Of a stretch of DNA of 64,000 bases, positions 10,401-19,987 are shown piece by piece. Position numbers and translations under genes: made by a program. The stretch spans positions 4,769,384-4,833,383 of the forward strand of contig OX459106.1 of NCBI GenBank assembly GCA_949775045.1. Reading direction: 5' to 3'. Within the stretch, counting starts at the first letter, position 1; the number at the start of each line of letters is the position of its first letter. The notes beneath the pieces were generated by a model, which saw only the letters and a list, made by a program, of their open reading frames with translations, searched no databases and was not told the origin of the DNA. The stretch is from Metridium senile. Taxonomy: Eukaryota > Cnidaria > Anthozoa > Actiniaria > Metridiidae.

Positions 10401-13400
10401 GCCGGGCTCCCTGTGTCTGTGCTCGTTACTTCCGCCATGAGGTAAGCTGTAACGATGAGGGAATACTACTGAAACGATCAATAAAAAAATTGAAAAAATT
10501 AGAAAAATATAATAAACTTTTATATAAAATTAAACAAAGCAATAATTTATTAAGTTAATTCTTTATGTAATTAAAACGAATCGTATAAGACCACTGCGAA
10601 AACAACTGAATGATTACTTTGTGGTATTCATAATATTACTTTCTAACATTGTTGGTATTTCACAGCTCAGTCATGAGATATTGAAGTAACCATTTAACAC
10701 TGATATATCTTAAAGGCCAAAATATAGTTGATAAAAATTTCATCAACAAACTCAAACCGTTTCCTTAGCTTATACAATAAATACAACGATAGTTTTCTTC
10801 ATCTTGTTATATATGCACTATATACTTACAAAATCTGTTTCATATTATTCTTGTCAATTTAAAGATGCTGTGGCTCGATTCACTCGATCCCCTCCCAGTA
10901 AACTGTACGTCGTAAAAGGACAAACCGCCAGGTTCGTGTGGGACTACCATGTTAATGACAGAAATAAAGATTTTTATTCACAATCACCAAGATGGTTCTT
11001 TGGTTCACTAACTATCGGATTTGATACCATTTTCAAATCATGGAACTTTGTTATTAATCGAAACACCTGTCCATCCAGGTTACTTAAGCCCACAGTACGA
11101 GTAATTAGAGAGTCAACAGCTACGTTGGTTATAACTAATGCAACCACGGCTGATAATGGTGAATATGGATGTATCCTGGTTTTAAAAAGTGGATCACGCA
11201 GTAGTTTCCCTAGGAGTAAAGCACATCTTATCGTTACAGGTTAGTATTTTAATTATAAGACAAATATATATTACATGAATATATTCTGTATGATTGTAAT
11301 CGTCACTAAGAGAGAATAAGTAAGAGAGAGAAATTGGATATTTTACCACATTTGATAATTTTCTCGCTTTTTTTTATTTGCTGATACTCTAAAACGGACA
11401 TGCAGAATATAACTGATATACAGACTATACAGTATTGTGTGAGCTATATAAAATGGACTAACAGAACGACTTATGTACGAAAACATTTTGCTCTTTAATA
11501 GTACAGAGCTAAAAATAGACTTCAAAGTGTACTTCATTTAACGTTAACTGTCAATACAAATATAAAAACCTGTCTACTATGGTCCGTAGATCAACACAAA
11601 TAAATATTTCTTAGATTAGAGATAATTATCTTAATTATCAAAAGTTTATTAGATAATGCGTGTCTGCCCCGGCCCGTGTCTCCTCGTTGTCGATTTCATG
11701 TAATGCAAATTGAAAATTCTACTACTTTGAAGCTAATTATCTTAAAAAGGTTTAAATAACCAAAAAAAATAAAACCAGCACTAGAAAGAACAACATTAGA
11801 AGATAACATAGCAGAAATATCAACATTTTTGTGACACTACCACATATGTTTTTTCCCGGCTCTTTAAGGTAATGTTTTGTACTAAATTTAGATAATTATG
11901 TGCGAGTAACCTTACTTTGACGGATCCTAATTTCTTTAAAAATACTTCAATTATCTTAAAACGAATATATATCAACAGTAATATGTCTAATCTACCTATT
12001 GAAGTCAAAAAAATATTAAAGTTTAGGTTTAAGAATGATCTCGTGACATTCAAAGTTTGGCAAATTTACACTTGTCGCGCGTTGAATTTCTCGTCATTTC
12101 ACCGAAAACGGTTTTTATTGTATTTCTTCCAAAATAAAAAACATTTCAACTAACCAACCCCCGTTCGGTTCCTTGCATACCTAGTCCTACCTGTACACAA
12201 AATATAAGCCAAATCTATTTTTTGAGTGTGGCCGCGAAAATCGAAATGTTTTTCGATTCTTACTGACATTCACTCTTAATGTTTTAATGATGTACGTTTA
12301 TGGAGGACCTTTTAAAAATAAAGGCGATCATAGACCGCATGTGGTTACTCCCACTCTATGGTAGAAATATATCGAGATTGTACATTTATAAATTAGTGGG
12401 ATTTGGAGGTATTATTCACAAAAGTGAATAAGGCCTAGTTTATACGTCGAATCTCACTTGTGCTGATTACAATTCAATTTCCAGGTTTGAACACGTCTGG
12501 GGTTGACAGCCCTGTTTATAGCGATTGTCGTTTCAGCGGCTATTCGCACCAATTTACTATACGAAAACTTTTGTCAAAAGCTCATTCTTAGAATAAAGCT
12601 CATTTAAAATTTTGAAGAGTGACAAACATACAGCAAAATGTGAGATTCTTGACCTTATATATGTTGATCTGACCTTAAAAATGCCAAAAATCGAAGGGCA
12701 CTTCAATCGGTGTGTGATGACTCAGGCTAATGCCGGGCTAATGGTTTTGTTGTCAAAACAAATCATCCCTTTTCACGGTATTAAAAGTCTTATTAAACCT
12801 AAAAAACTTCATGAATAGTACAAATACACATTACAAGTTAACTTTCTTTAGACAGATATGAAGTAGCAGCCAAAATATAAACGCTTCGATCGTTCAAAGC
12901 TGGCCATTCTTTTGAATTTTCGACTGAAATTACAGTCGTCCGCCATTTTGAATGTTGGATTAACGCATTGACTGCGCATGTCGTTACGGACTGACAGACA
13001 TTCTACACGATAACATAATGGTTCTCCGAGTAATCACAATTATTAACTATTTTCTTATTGTACAAATTAAAAGCGTATTATATTATCGCTGGTAAAAACG
13101 ATCTAGTTTAACTGCGATTGACAATTGATTGATGATTATTCTAGAAACTCCAAAGTTTACAGTACGTCCAAATCCAACAACAATAACAACTGAACACTCG
13201 CATTTGACTATCAGCTGTACAGCGGGTGGTCCTCCAACACCAAACATCACGTGGGTGAGACAACGAGGCGTTACTAAGGCCACCATTACTAAAGGTGTTG
13301 GAAGTGCTAGATTATCTTTCGCGAGTATTTCCAGGCATGATAGCGGGAAGTACGAGTGCCAGGTAGTGAATAACCCCAACCAAAGTCCAGTTACAGCTAG

Positions 13401-16400
13401 TACAGTGATTACGGTCTATTGTAAGTACACTGAGGAAAATAGTCTTTTACAGTGCGGACACTCCAACTGGGACCACTTTAGATAAATTGATAATCAATCA
13501 TATTGCAGCTTTCAGTTCAAGAATGTTATGAGCTTGAGAACATTACAATTTGATTGGCTTTATCAGTTCAAGTTCTGTCTTGTTCAAATGTTTTTTGATT
13601 GGACGGATTTGTCTAACTGGTCCCTGTTGGAGTGTCCGCTCTGTAAACAATACAAAAACATAGCGGTATTGAAGAAAGCAAAGTCTGACTTGTTTAGATG
13701 CATGCATGTATATAGTATTCCTACTGGGAACATTAATTGCATGCAGTGCCTCATCTTTCGCCAGTGAGATTTTCCTTCAGAAAGTCCCACGTGGTTAAAT
13801 GAAAAATACCATCCCTCAGGCAATCATCCAAATATCACTATGGGGTAAGGAAAATTCTTAGTGATGTTCTTCTAAACGTACTTTTGTTTTCTCTTCGATC
13901 AGACAGACCTAACATAGACACATCTTTGTCCACTACTAATATCAGTTCCTGGAATGATAACATGGTGACATTAAGGTGTAAATATTCCAGTGCACTACTT
14001 GGTCCTACCTGGAAATGGTACCGACCCAATGGTGACCTTATAACTTCTAATATATACAGTATTACTGATGGTAGTGAGGTGAAAGTGGTGACTGGACAAG
14101 ACAGTGGTGACTATGGCCGTTATAGATGTAAAGCAACTAATGTAGCTGGTAGTGATGAACACATTATTACTGTTACTCAGCTTTGTGAGTAGTACGGTGT
14201 AGCATTCATTCATTTATTTAATCATTCATTCATTCCTTCATCTATTAATTCATTTTTTCCTTCTTTCATTTGATTATTTATTCAATTAATCATCCATTAA
14301 TAGTTTTTTTAATAGCAATTGTTTATTTATCTCAATCCATTTATAGCGGAGCTCCCGCACGGGCCGAAGGCTCGTGCGAGCGGAGCACCATACTTAAGAA
14401 AAAATGGTAATGCATCGAGTCTATTTTCGATGGTTTTTACACAGGTATCCCAAGCGTACGTCCGACGTCCGACGTCCGCGCCCATCGCGATGCTGATTGG
14501 CTGTTACATTTCGGCGGGAACAAAAGTGACGCGCGCGCCAAATAGCACTAGACCAACAAAGTTTTCTTTTATCTTAAAAAAGGCAAACAAACAACAACAA
14601 AATACTACTTGCTATTAGCAGACCTTTCATTAATTCAAAATAACAACGGAGAAAGATCGATGAACTTCGAAGAACATAAAGAGAGTTGTTACCGAAGAAG
14701 AACATAAACTTGAAGGACACAAAAACGAAGAAATTATACTAAAGAAAAGCAAAATACTGATTCCAAAAGATCAAGAAAACGTATTTGTAGATACCTTCGT
14801 AGAAGAATATTAAAAGACTACAGCAATTCAAAACAAATTGATAAAGAAGCGACCTTGTTTGTTATGAAAACTGTCTTCAAATTGCTTCCCTCGGCACAGT
14901 TTATTGAAGGATTTTCAAGCTTGGCAGTTGAACTATGAACAATGTTTAATCCATCAAAATTCAAGTGCATAAGCTTACATGTATTCGTCAAAATATGATC
15001 AATGTCATTGAAGAAAGAAAACCTCAAGAAAATAATCACCGATAAAGTAAGTTCAAGTGTTTTTATTATCCATGGTTCAAGATTATCATTTGTTTCAAGT
15101 TTTTGAGAGACAAAACTCAAAAATTAGTTCAATCTTCAACTCGTTTCGTCGTAGTTTTCGTGTAAAAGTACGTAGGGACTGTTTTGCAGCCTAGTTTTAC
15201 CTCATAAATGGAAAACATCAAAGATGAATTGAAATACAAACATAATTTAAAATTGGTTGAATAACTTCTGTTTATTTAGCAATATTAACTATTTTATGCT
15301 TACTAAACGAGCTTTTTTAGTAGTTTTTACTTCAAAGTCGTTAAAGTTTTTTTTACAGAACAAAATGATGTTTTACACAAAGTTTTTCATAATAAAATAC
15401 CTTGTTTTAAAATCCTTGTCTTTTCAAATCGATCTTGTAGAACTTATAATTCTTGAGGCGTTTAATTCCATTTCAAAATAACTTTTTGTTTTGTTTTATG
15501 ATTTGCCATGACTACTTTTTAATAAATCTAATACAATGAAAAGGTTTAACCTTTTCTATCCGGAATCAAAACTAACTTTGGAAAATAAAAGAAGGTAAAA
15601 AGCGGCCGTAAAACGACTGTTCAGCCAAAGCACTTTTTCAAGGCGTTATCAAAAGCAAAATAAGCTTAATGACTTAAAAATAAAAGGGATAATAATAAGG
15701 CTATTCACACTATCGTTTGGGAATCGTATTTTCCATCAAAAACATTTCTGAACACTTTTTTGTCTGAACAACACTTTTGACTGAAGTGACAGTTGAAAAT
15801 TTGAGAAAAACATGAAAAAGTGCATAGAATGAAAACGATAACCAACCTAAGAAAAAGCAGTGGAATTTATTACAATTTTTTTACTTACATTAAATCAATT
15901 TCCATTCATGAATTGTCCATTAACATGCTTTTATGGGACTTTTTTCAATGAGAAATCTCCGTCCCTCGTGTAAATGACAAACTTTCCTTTCGTGCGTTGC
16001 GTTACATGATGGCGTCATCTACATCGATAGCCAATGAGGTTTTTGACATTATGTCAATCAAAAAGAGAGCGAGAAATATCTTACATTTTACTGGCTTTTC
16101 CAGGGCTTTGTTTTGATTCTCTCTCCGCGCGCTGAATCTCCGAAAGGTTATATTTTTCGATGAAAAATGCTATATAAATTACAATAAACAGTAAGTTGTA
16201 TAATAAATCCCTTATTAGATATTTTCTTGGGTATTACGGGCTGGCATTTTACTCATTGCTTGCTGATTAAACGTACGCAACTCGTAAAATATCAGCACGT
16301 ATATTAATTATACCCAAGAAAATATCTAATAAGTGGTATTTCCATGCACATATTGATGTTGTAAGAAAAAATTAAACTGGGAGCTCCGCTATTAGGTATT

Positions 16401-19400
16401 ACCTAATTTGTATATTATATTTAGTTATCTATTCACTTATGCTAATATACAAATTAGGTAATACCTAATAGCGGAGCTCCAGTTTAAATTGTTCCTACAA
16501 CATCAATATGTGCATGTAAATAGTTTTTGTGCATGGGCCATGCCCAATCTGAACTGTAATTATTTTAGTTACGTAACCGCAAAAGACAACTACAAAATAT
16601 AGGTGGAACGGAATTATTTACTTTCTGAGCAAATAATAATCTGCGATATATATATTTTCGATAAAAATTCAAAAACCTTATTTATCACGCATACAAAGTA
16701 CTATATTTTTCAATAATTTTATGCTCAAATTATGAAAAAGGTATTTTATATATGTGCATGATGAATTATTGACTAAAAATCCAACCCAAACCATTTATGT
16801 TTTTAAAATATGAACCAATTAAAAAACTTCGATATCTCTTTAACTTTTCTAGAGAAACAAAATTAGGGGTATTATTCACGCGTTTTTGAAAGATATGAAT
16901 TTTTAGATTTTATTTTTTTAGTTCAAATCGCACAAAAATTCGTGACGGCATCACTTTGTGTCACGACACGCGTACATTGGCGTGTTTGCGAATGACAAGG
17001 CACCTTCACCTGGCATTTTCGCTTCAAACACAAGACAAAACGCTGAGAAAAATCAAGATTTTGAGCTTCATATTGACAAAAACGTTACTTGAATAAGTAC
17101 TAAATAGGATGATAACTATGTATTAAAAGGAAAAAACGGAATTCTAGAGCATTTCTTTATGAAAAAAACCTTTTCATCGCATTAGATTTAATATTAAAAA
17201 AAAGTAGTCATGGCAAATCTTCAAAATTCAAACAACACAAACGACCTGAAAATTCTTTTGAAGTGGAATTAAAGACCTTAAGTATCAACCAACAAAGGAT
17301 CGATTTGAAGCTTAATTATTTCAAGTTTTTAGGTGTTTTTTTTTTTTTTCACGCTCGTTATCAAACAATTTTTCTCTCAAAAAACTGACTTGAAAAAATA
17401 ATTCGTTGAACTTACTTTATCGGTGATTATTTTCCTGAGGTTTTCTTCTTCTGGATGACATCGATAATATTTTGACGAATACATGTATGTACTTGAATCA
17501 GTTTTGATGAATTAAGCATGGATCATAACGGCCAAGCTTGAAAATCCATAAAAAAAACTGTACTGAAGGAAGCATTTTGAAGATAGTTTTCAGAACGAAT
17601 AAAGTCGCTTTATTTTCAATTCTTTTACGTTGCTGTAGTCTTTATTCTTCTACGAAGTTTTATCTACAGACAAGTGTTCTTGGCCTTTCAGTCTTTTCCT
17701 TTTCTTGGGATAAATTTCTTCATTTTTGTCTCCTTGAAGTTTATTTTCTTCTTTGGTAGTCTTTATTCTTCCAGAAGTTTTTTTCTGCAGACACGTTTTC
17801 TTGGCCTTTCAGTCGTTTTCTTTTATTTCTACTGTTAAATTTCTTCATTTTTGTATCCGGCCTGAAATTATTTTCTTCTTCGGCCAAAACTATCTTTGTT
17901 TTCTTCGATGTTCATCTTTCTCAGTTGATATTTTTAATACTGTATTTTGTTGTTTGTTTGACTTTTTTGTCGATAAAAGAAAAACCTGCAGTTTTCGGGT
18001 CCTTTCGGGCGCTGCTATTCCGTGCGCGGGCGTATCACTTTCCCGACGAAATGTAACAGCCAATCAGTATCGCGATGGGCACGTTGAACGGACGTGCGCG
18101 CCCGCGATCCTACGTGTCGGTTGACGAAAAATCAACTCGATGGGTTACCATTTTAGTATGGTGCTCCGCTTGCTCACAATTGGATCATTCATTTGTTCGA
18201 ACATAAACTGTTAGTAATTAATCATTTTATGTCTAGAGACAACATTAATTAGAACCTTATCTCGACAACATTAAAATTACGTTTTGTTTTATAGGTCCTC
18301 CACAAGGACCACTCGGCATGGATGTTGTATCTATTCAACCATCATCAGCAGTCATTATCTGGACAAGACCAGTGTATAATGGTGGTAGTCCAGTCACTGG
18401 ATACAAGGTATTGGTTAATTCTACCACCATTCACATCAATACATCAAACGTTCTTCATCATAAAGAAACCACAGGTCTACATGATGATACAGTGTATGAA
18501 GTTAAAGTATTGGCCAGGAATATTGCAGGATATGGTGATGCCTCTAGTAAAGTGTTCAAAACTAACAAACAAGGTACATTTGACATATTCTATATATATA
18601 TTCACTGATAAACATTTGTAGTTTTTCACGGGATTAAGTTAAAAGCAGAAATGTGTAAAAGGATCGATTTCAGATTCGAGTAGGACATTGTTTCCTGATT
18701 CAACAGTCTTGTTTTTTAAAATATGATACTAGGCAAATGTAACTGCTTGGATGTGATGTAAGAGCCAAATCAAATTTAGAGAGGTGCACAAAACGTGAGA
18801 GCTGCGTGAACTTCAGTATCTGAGAACTGAAACGTATTTTCCTGGTTTCGTCAGTGAAATCGTTGCAGATGTGACAACATCGTGGTCTTGTGGATCGAAA
18901 AATAGATAAACAGTACGAATTATAGATTCCTGCCATGTGCCATTTGGGAAAACGCTCTTCCATTGCCTGCAAAACTGGGTAAAATAAGGATTTGAGTACT
19001 ATTGTAAAAGCTTTGTAAGAGGAACCTTTTGTTGTCAGTTGTTCGACCGCTATTTCTAAATTTTCTTCTCTATTTTCCTTTATATTCATTTTATCATTCA
19101 TCTTTGTTTTTATATATAGGAATCACCGTCAATTCACCATCAACATCATTTGACACATGTTATGGTATGTAACATATAGCGATTGGTATAACTGGAACGG
19201 CCATAATAATAATAACATTAAATGATAATAACAATAAAGATGATCACAGACATAATGTAACGATAAAGGTAATAATAAAGAAAGCTACGACGGCGACATT
19301 GACTGTCACGATAATGATGGCGATAAGAGAAGTGATAAGAATGGTGATTACGATGACAATTACAAGGATAGCGATTACAATAACGATTAAAAGGGAAAAG

Positions 19401-19987
19401 ATAACGATACCAACGTAAAGATTATAGCGATAAGAAGTATCAATAACTATAACAATCATAACGATAAAGATTAAAATAATGATTACGATTGCTATAATTA
19501 ACGAAAATTTGTTTTTGTAGGTGCTGTAGTAGTTGGCGTGTTAGCATTCTTTCTCTCTGTGTCTTTACTGGTGATCATCATGTATGTTGTGTACACCATA
19601 TGGACACGTAACAAGACAAACTCAGGGCAAGAAAATGCATCAGTTGAGATAACGCCACCGACATCTTATTCAGCACCAAATAATACACAAATCGCGCTGA
19701 CAAGAGATGAGAACAGACGATTGCCTATACCAGTCGTACTCAACACACAAACTGAGTATGATATACCAGGAAATCCAGACAAGACAGAGACCAGTCAGGA
19801 CCATTATCAGCAGTTGAACCCTGCAACATTACAACACGATCCCACAGCGCAGTACGAACCTTTACGTATTAAACACGTTACTAATACTGATCAACGTAAT
19901 GACACGTATGAGCCGTTACGTTACCGACCTGCGGAATATCAATCCCTACAAAGGCGTTCTAATGAAAACAGTGCTTCTTTCATCTAA
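7361..19987 (+). CDS. Receptor gene A: V-like Ig (two V exons), I-set, Ig, Fn3, TM, ITAM-like tail
   Basis: Predicted type I membrane receptor. Exons: 7361-7427 signal peptide; 7858-8232 V1; 10865-11239 V2; 13145-13420 I-set; 13903-14184 Ig3; 18295-18573 Fn3; 19120-19164 stalk; 19521-19987 TM and tail. All junctions are GT-AG and phase 1. With V1 only the protein is 596 residues, and with both V exons 721. In the V1 form the approximate domains are: signal 1-22, V 23-147, I-set 148-239, Ig3 240-333, Fn3 334-426, stalk 427-441, TM about 443-470, tail to 596. The tail has YQQL, YEPL, and then YEPL-x6-YQSL (Tyr about 571 and 581), which fits the ITAM consensus. Whether V1 and V2 are used together or alternatively is unknown. 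No frameshift or stop is seen inside any exon. The ligand is unknown; a role in self/non-self recognition is inferred from architecture and clustering. Confidence 0.85.
7858..8232 (+). CDS. Gene A exon 2, V-like Ig domain V1
   Basis: 125 codons, phase 1-1. It has the shape of a V-set domain: KLYVVKGQTARF at strands A'-B, a core Trp in SPRWFFYD, and a strand E-F segment ATLLITNV...DNGNYGC. The strand-B cysteine is missing (Val-Trp sits there). The only other Cys is in NECPRRLLKP, about 40 residues before the strand-F Cys. The reading frame continues into the intron and stops soon after, consistent with the GTACGT donor. Confidence 0.88.
8612..9131. mobile_element. Short TIR element in gene A
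   Basis: Ends are inverted copies of GCTTAAAAACCGC (8612-8624 and 9119-9131). No coding sequence is seen. Part of its right half resembles 12840-12960 (GAAGTAGCA...GGCCATT...GTCCGC). It abuts the left half of a broken signal-peptide exon. Confidence 0.45.
9131..9160 (+). pseudogene. Left fragment of a disrupted signal-peptide exon
   Basis: CTATCTATGGATT and GTCTGTGC match the middle of the intact signal exon (compare 7385-7410), with a small change between them. The transposon at 9161-10415 splits this copy, and the right part resumes at 10416. The 5' part with the ATG is gone. Confidence 0.6.
9421..9993. mobile_element. Nested small TIR element carrying a PIF1 fragment
   Basis: Perfect 20-bp inverted ends CAGCAGTTGATGGGACCAGT (9421-9440) and inverse (9974-9993). 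It lies in the loop of the larger element at 9161-10415 and contains a PIF1-helicase-like fragment on the minus strand. Confidence 0.75.
9506..9781 (-). pseudogene. PIF1-like helicase fragment
   Basis: This 91-residue frame contains TLVIDEISML, which is the Walker B region of PIF1-family DNA helicases. The spaced residues FGGLQVIGIRDFHQLPLV correspond to the family motif GDFxQLPP, with the Gly before Asp replaced by Arg and the second Pro lost. Only the central part of the helicase core is present; the Walker A motif and the C-terminal domain are missing. It is probably a gene piece carried by the surrounding transposon rather than a working gene. Confidence 0.7.
10416..10441 (+). pseudogene. 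Right fragment of a disrupted signal-peptide exon
   Basis: TCTGTGCTCGTTACTTCCGC matches the end of the intact signal exon and is followed by the usual GTAAGCTGTAACGAT donor context. It lies upstream of V exon V2 at the same relative place as in an intact gene. V2 therefore once had its own signal exon and was the start of a separate gene or duplicated block. Confidence 0.75.
10865..11239 (+). CDS. Gene A second V-like Ig exon, V2
   Basis: 125 codons, open and phase 1-1, so it could be spliced after V1 or instead of it. It keeps the invariant N-terminal stretch KLYVVKGQTARFVWDYHV and the two unusual Cys (NTCPSRLLKP and EYGC). It differs from V1 mostly in the middle (RWFFGSLTIGFDTIFKSWNF against RWFFYDTVSHKYIGYDNRSN). 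Its own signal exon is destroyed by a transposon. Confidence 0.75.
13145..13420 (+). CDS. Gene A I-set Ig exon
   Basis: 92 codons, phase 1-1. A standard I-set fold is visible: LTISCTAGGPPTPNITWVR (strand B Cys and strand C Trp), LSFASISRHDSGKYECQ (strand F Cys), then the G strand ASTVITVY. Donor GTAAGT. Confidence 0.88.
13449..13644. mobile_element. MITE in gene A intron after the I-set exon
   Basis: About 196 bp with inverted ends of about 27 bp (ACAGTGCGGACACTCCAACT and inverse, a few mismatches). It is absent from the matching introns of genes B and C, so it inserted after the duplication. Confidence 0.7.
13903..14184 (+). CDS. Gene A third Ig exon
   Basis: 94 codons, phase 1-1. Canonical Ig cysteines lie in MVTLRCKYSS and GRYRCKATNVAGSDEH, with the core Trp pair in PTWKWYRPNGD. 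The intron after it holds an ATTC-rich tetranucleotide tract, also present in B and C. Confidence 0.88.
14342..16417 (+). mobile_element. Non-autonomous 'GGAGCTCCGC' element, copy 2
   Basis: Matches copy 1 at both ends (GCGGAGCTCC with a GC-rich palindrome at the left, GGAGCTCCGCTATTAGG at the right), but the middle (about 15540-16335) is replaced by unrelated sequence. That sequence includes a hairpin TTAGATATTTTCTTGGGTAT (about 16216) with its inverse ending about 16334. It sits in gene A's intron before the Fn3 exon. Confidence 0.7.
16443..18175 (-). mobile_element. Non-autonomous 'GGAGCTCCGC' element, copy 3, inverted
   Basis: Inverted relative to copies 1 and 2. It begins with the inverse of their right end (ACCTAATAGCGGAGCTCC) and ends near GGTGCTCCGCTTGCTCAC, lacking most of the terminal GC palindrome. 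Only about 25 bp separate it from copy 2, so the two form a head-to-head inverted pair inside one intron. Confidence 0.7.
18295..18573 (+). CDS. Gene A fibronectin type III exon
   Basis: 93 codons, phase 1-1. An Fn3 fold is visible: PPQGP start, AVIIWTRPVYNGGSPVTGYK, then VYEVKVLARNIAGYGDASS. It probably forms the membrane-near rigid part of the ectodomain. Confidence 0.9.
19120..19164 (+). CDS. Gene A short stalk exon
   Basis: 15 codons, phase 1-1: GITVNSPSTSFDTCY. It is Ser/Thr-rich with one Cys that could allow disulphide dimerisation (inference). The match in gene C (56207-56251) also has the Cys. I find no match in gene B. Confidence 0.7.
19200..19510. repeat. AACGAT/GATAA-rich degenerate repeat before the TM exon
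   Basis: A low-complexity intron tract made of units such as AACGATAA and GATTACGAT. Related tracts lie at the same place in gene B (about 39810-39945) and gene C (about 56320-56630). Confidence 0.7.
19521..19987 (+). CDS. Gene A transmembrane and cytoplasmic exon with ITAM-like motif
   Basis: Starts with a hydrophobic helix (VLAFFLSVSLLVIIMYVVYT) and a basic stop-transfer (WTRNK). The tail holds TEYDIPG (a YxxP-type site), HYQQL, AQYEPL, and TYEPLRYRPAEYQSL. The last gives YxxL-x6-YxxL, the ITAM spacing. AQYEPL has Ala at the -2 position, so it does not meet the ITIM rule. Confidence 0.88.

Larger units (their letters stand above)
9161..10415. mobile_element. Long-TIR DNA transposon inside a duplicate signal exon
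   Basis: Ends are CACAGGGAGCCCGGCTTTGT (9161) and its inverse (10396-10415). Inverted similarity continues inward for over 200 bp on each side, to about 9400 and from about 10170. The flanks TCTGTGC (9154-9160 and 10416-10422) are a 7-8 bp target duplication, which would fit a hAT-like element. A second element (9421-9993) sits inside it. No transposase is seen, so it is non-autonomous. Confidence 0.8.

Noticed and set aside
10118..10558. 146-residue frame across the transposon end
   Set aside because: It crosses the TIR, the target duplication and the broken signal exon, so it is a chance reading frame.
10865..11239. V2 as the first exon of a separate receptor gene
   Set aside because: Its signal exon is split by a 1.25-kb transposon and the upstream half lacks the ATG, so it cannot start a secreted protein on its own.
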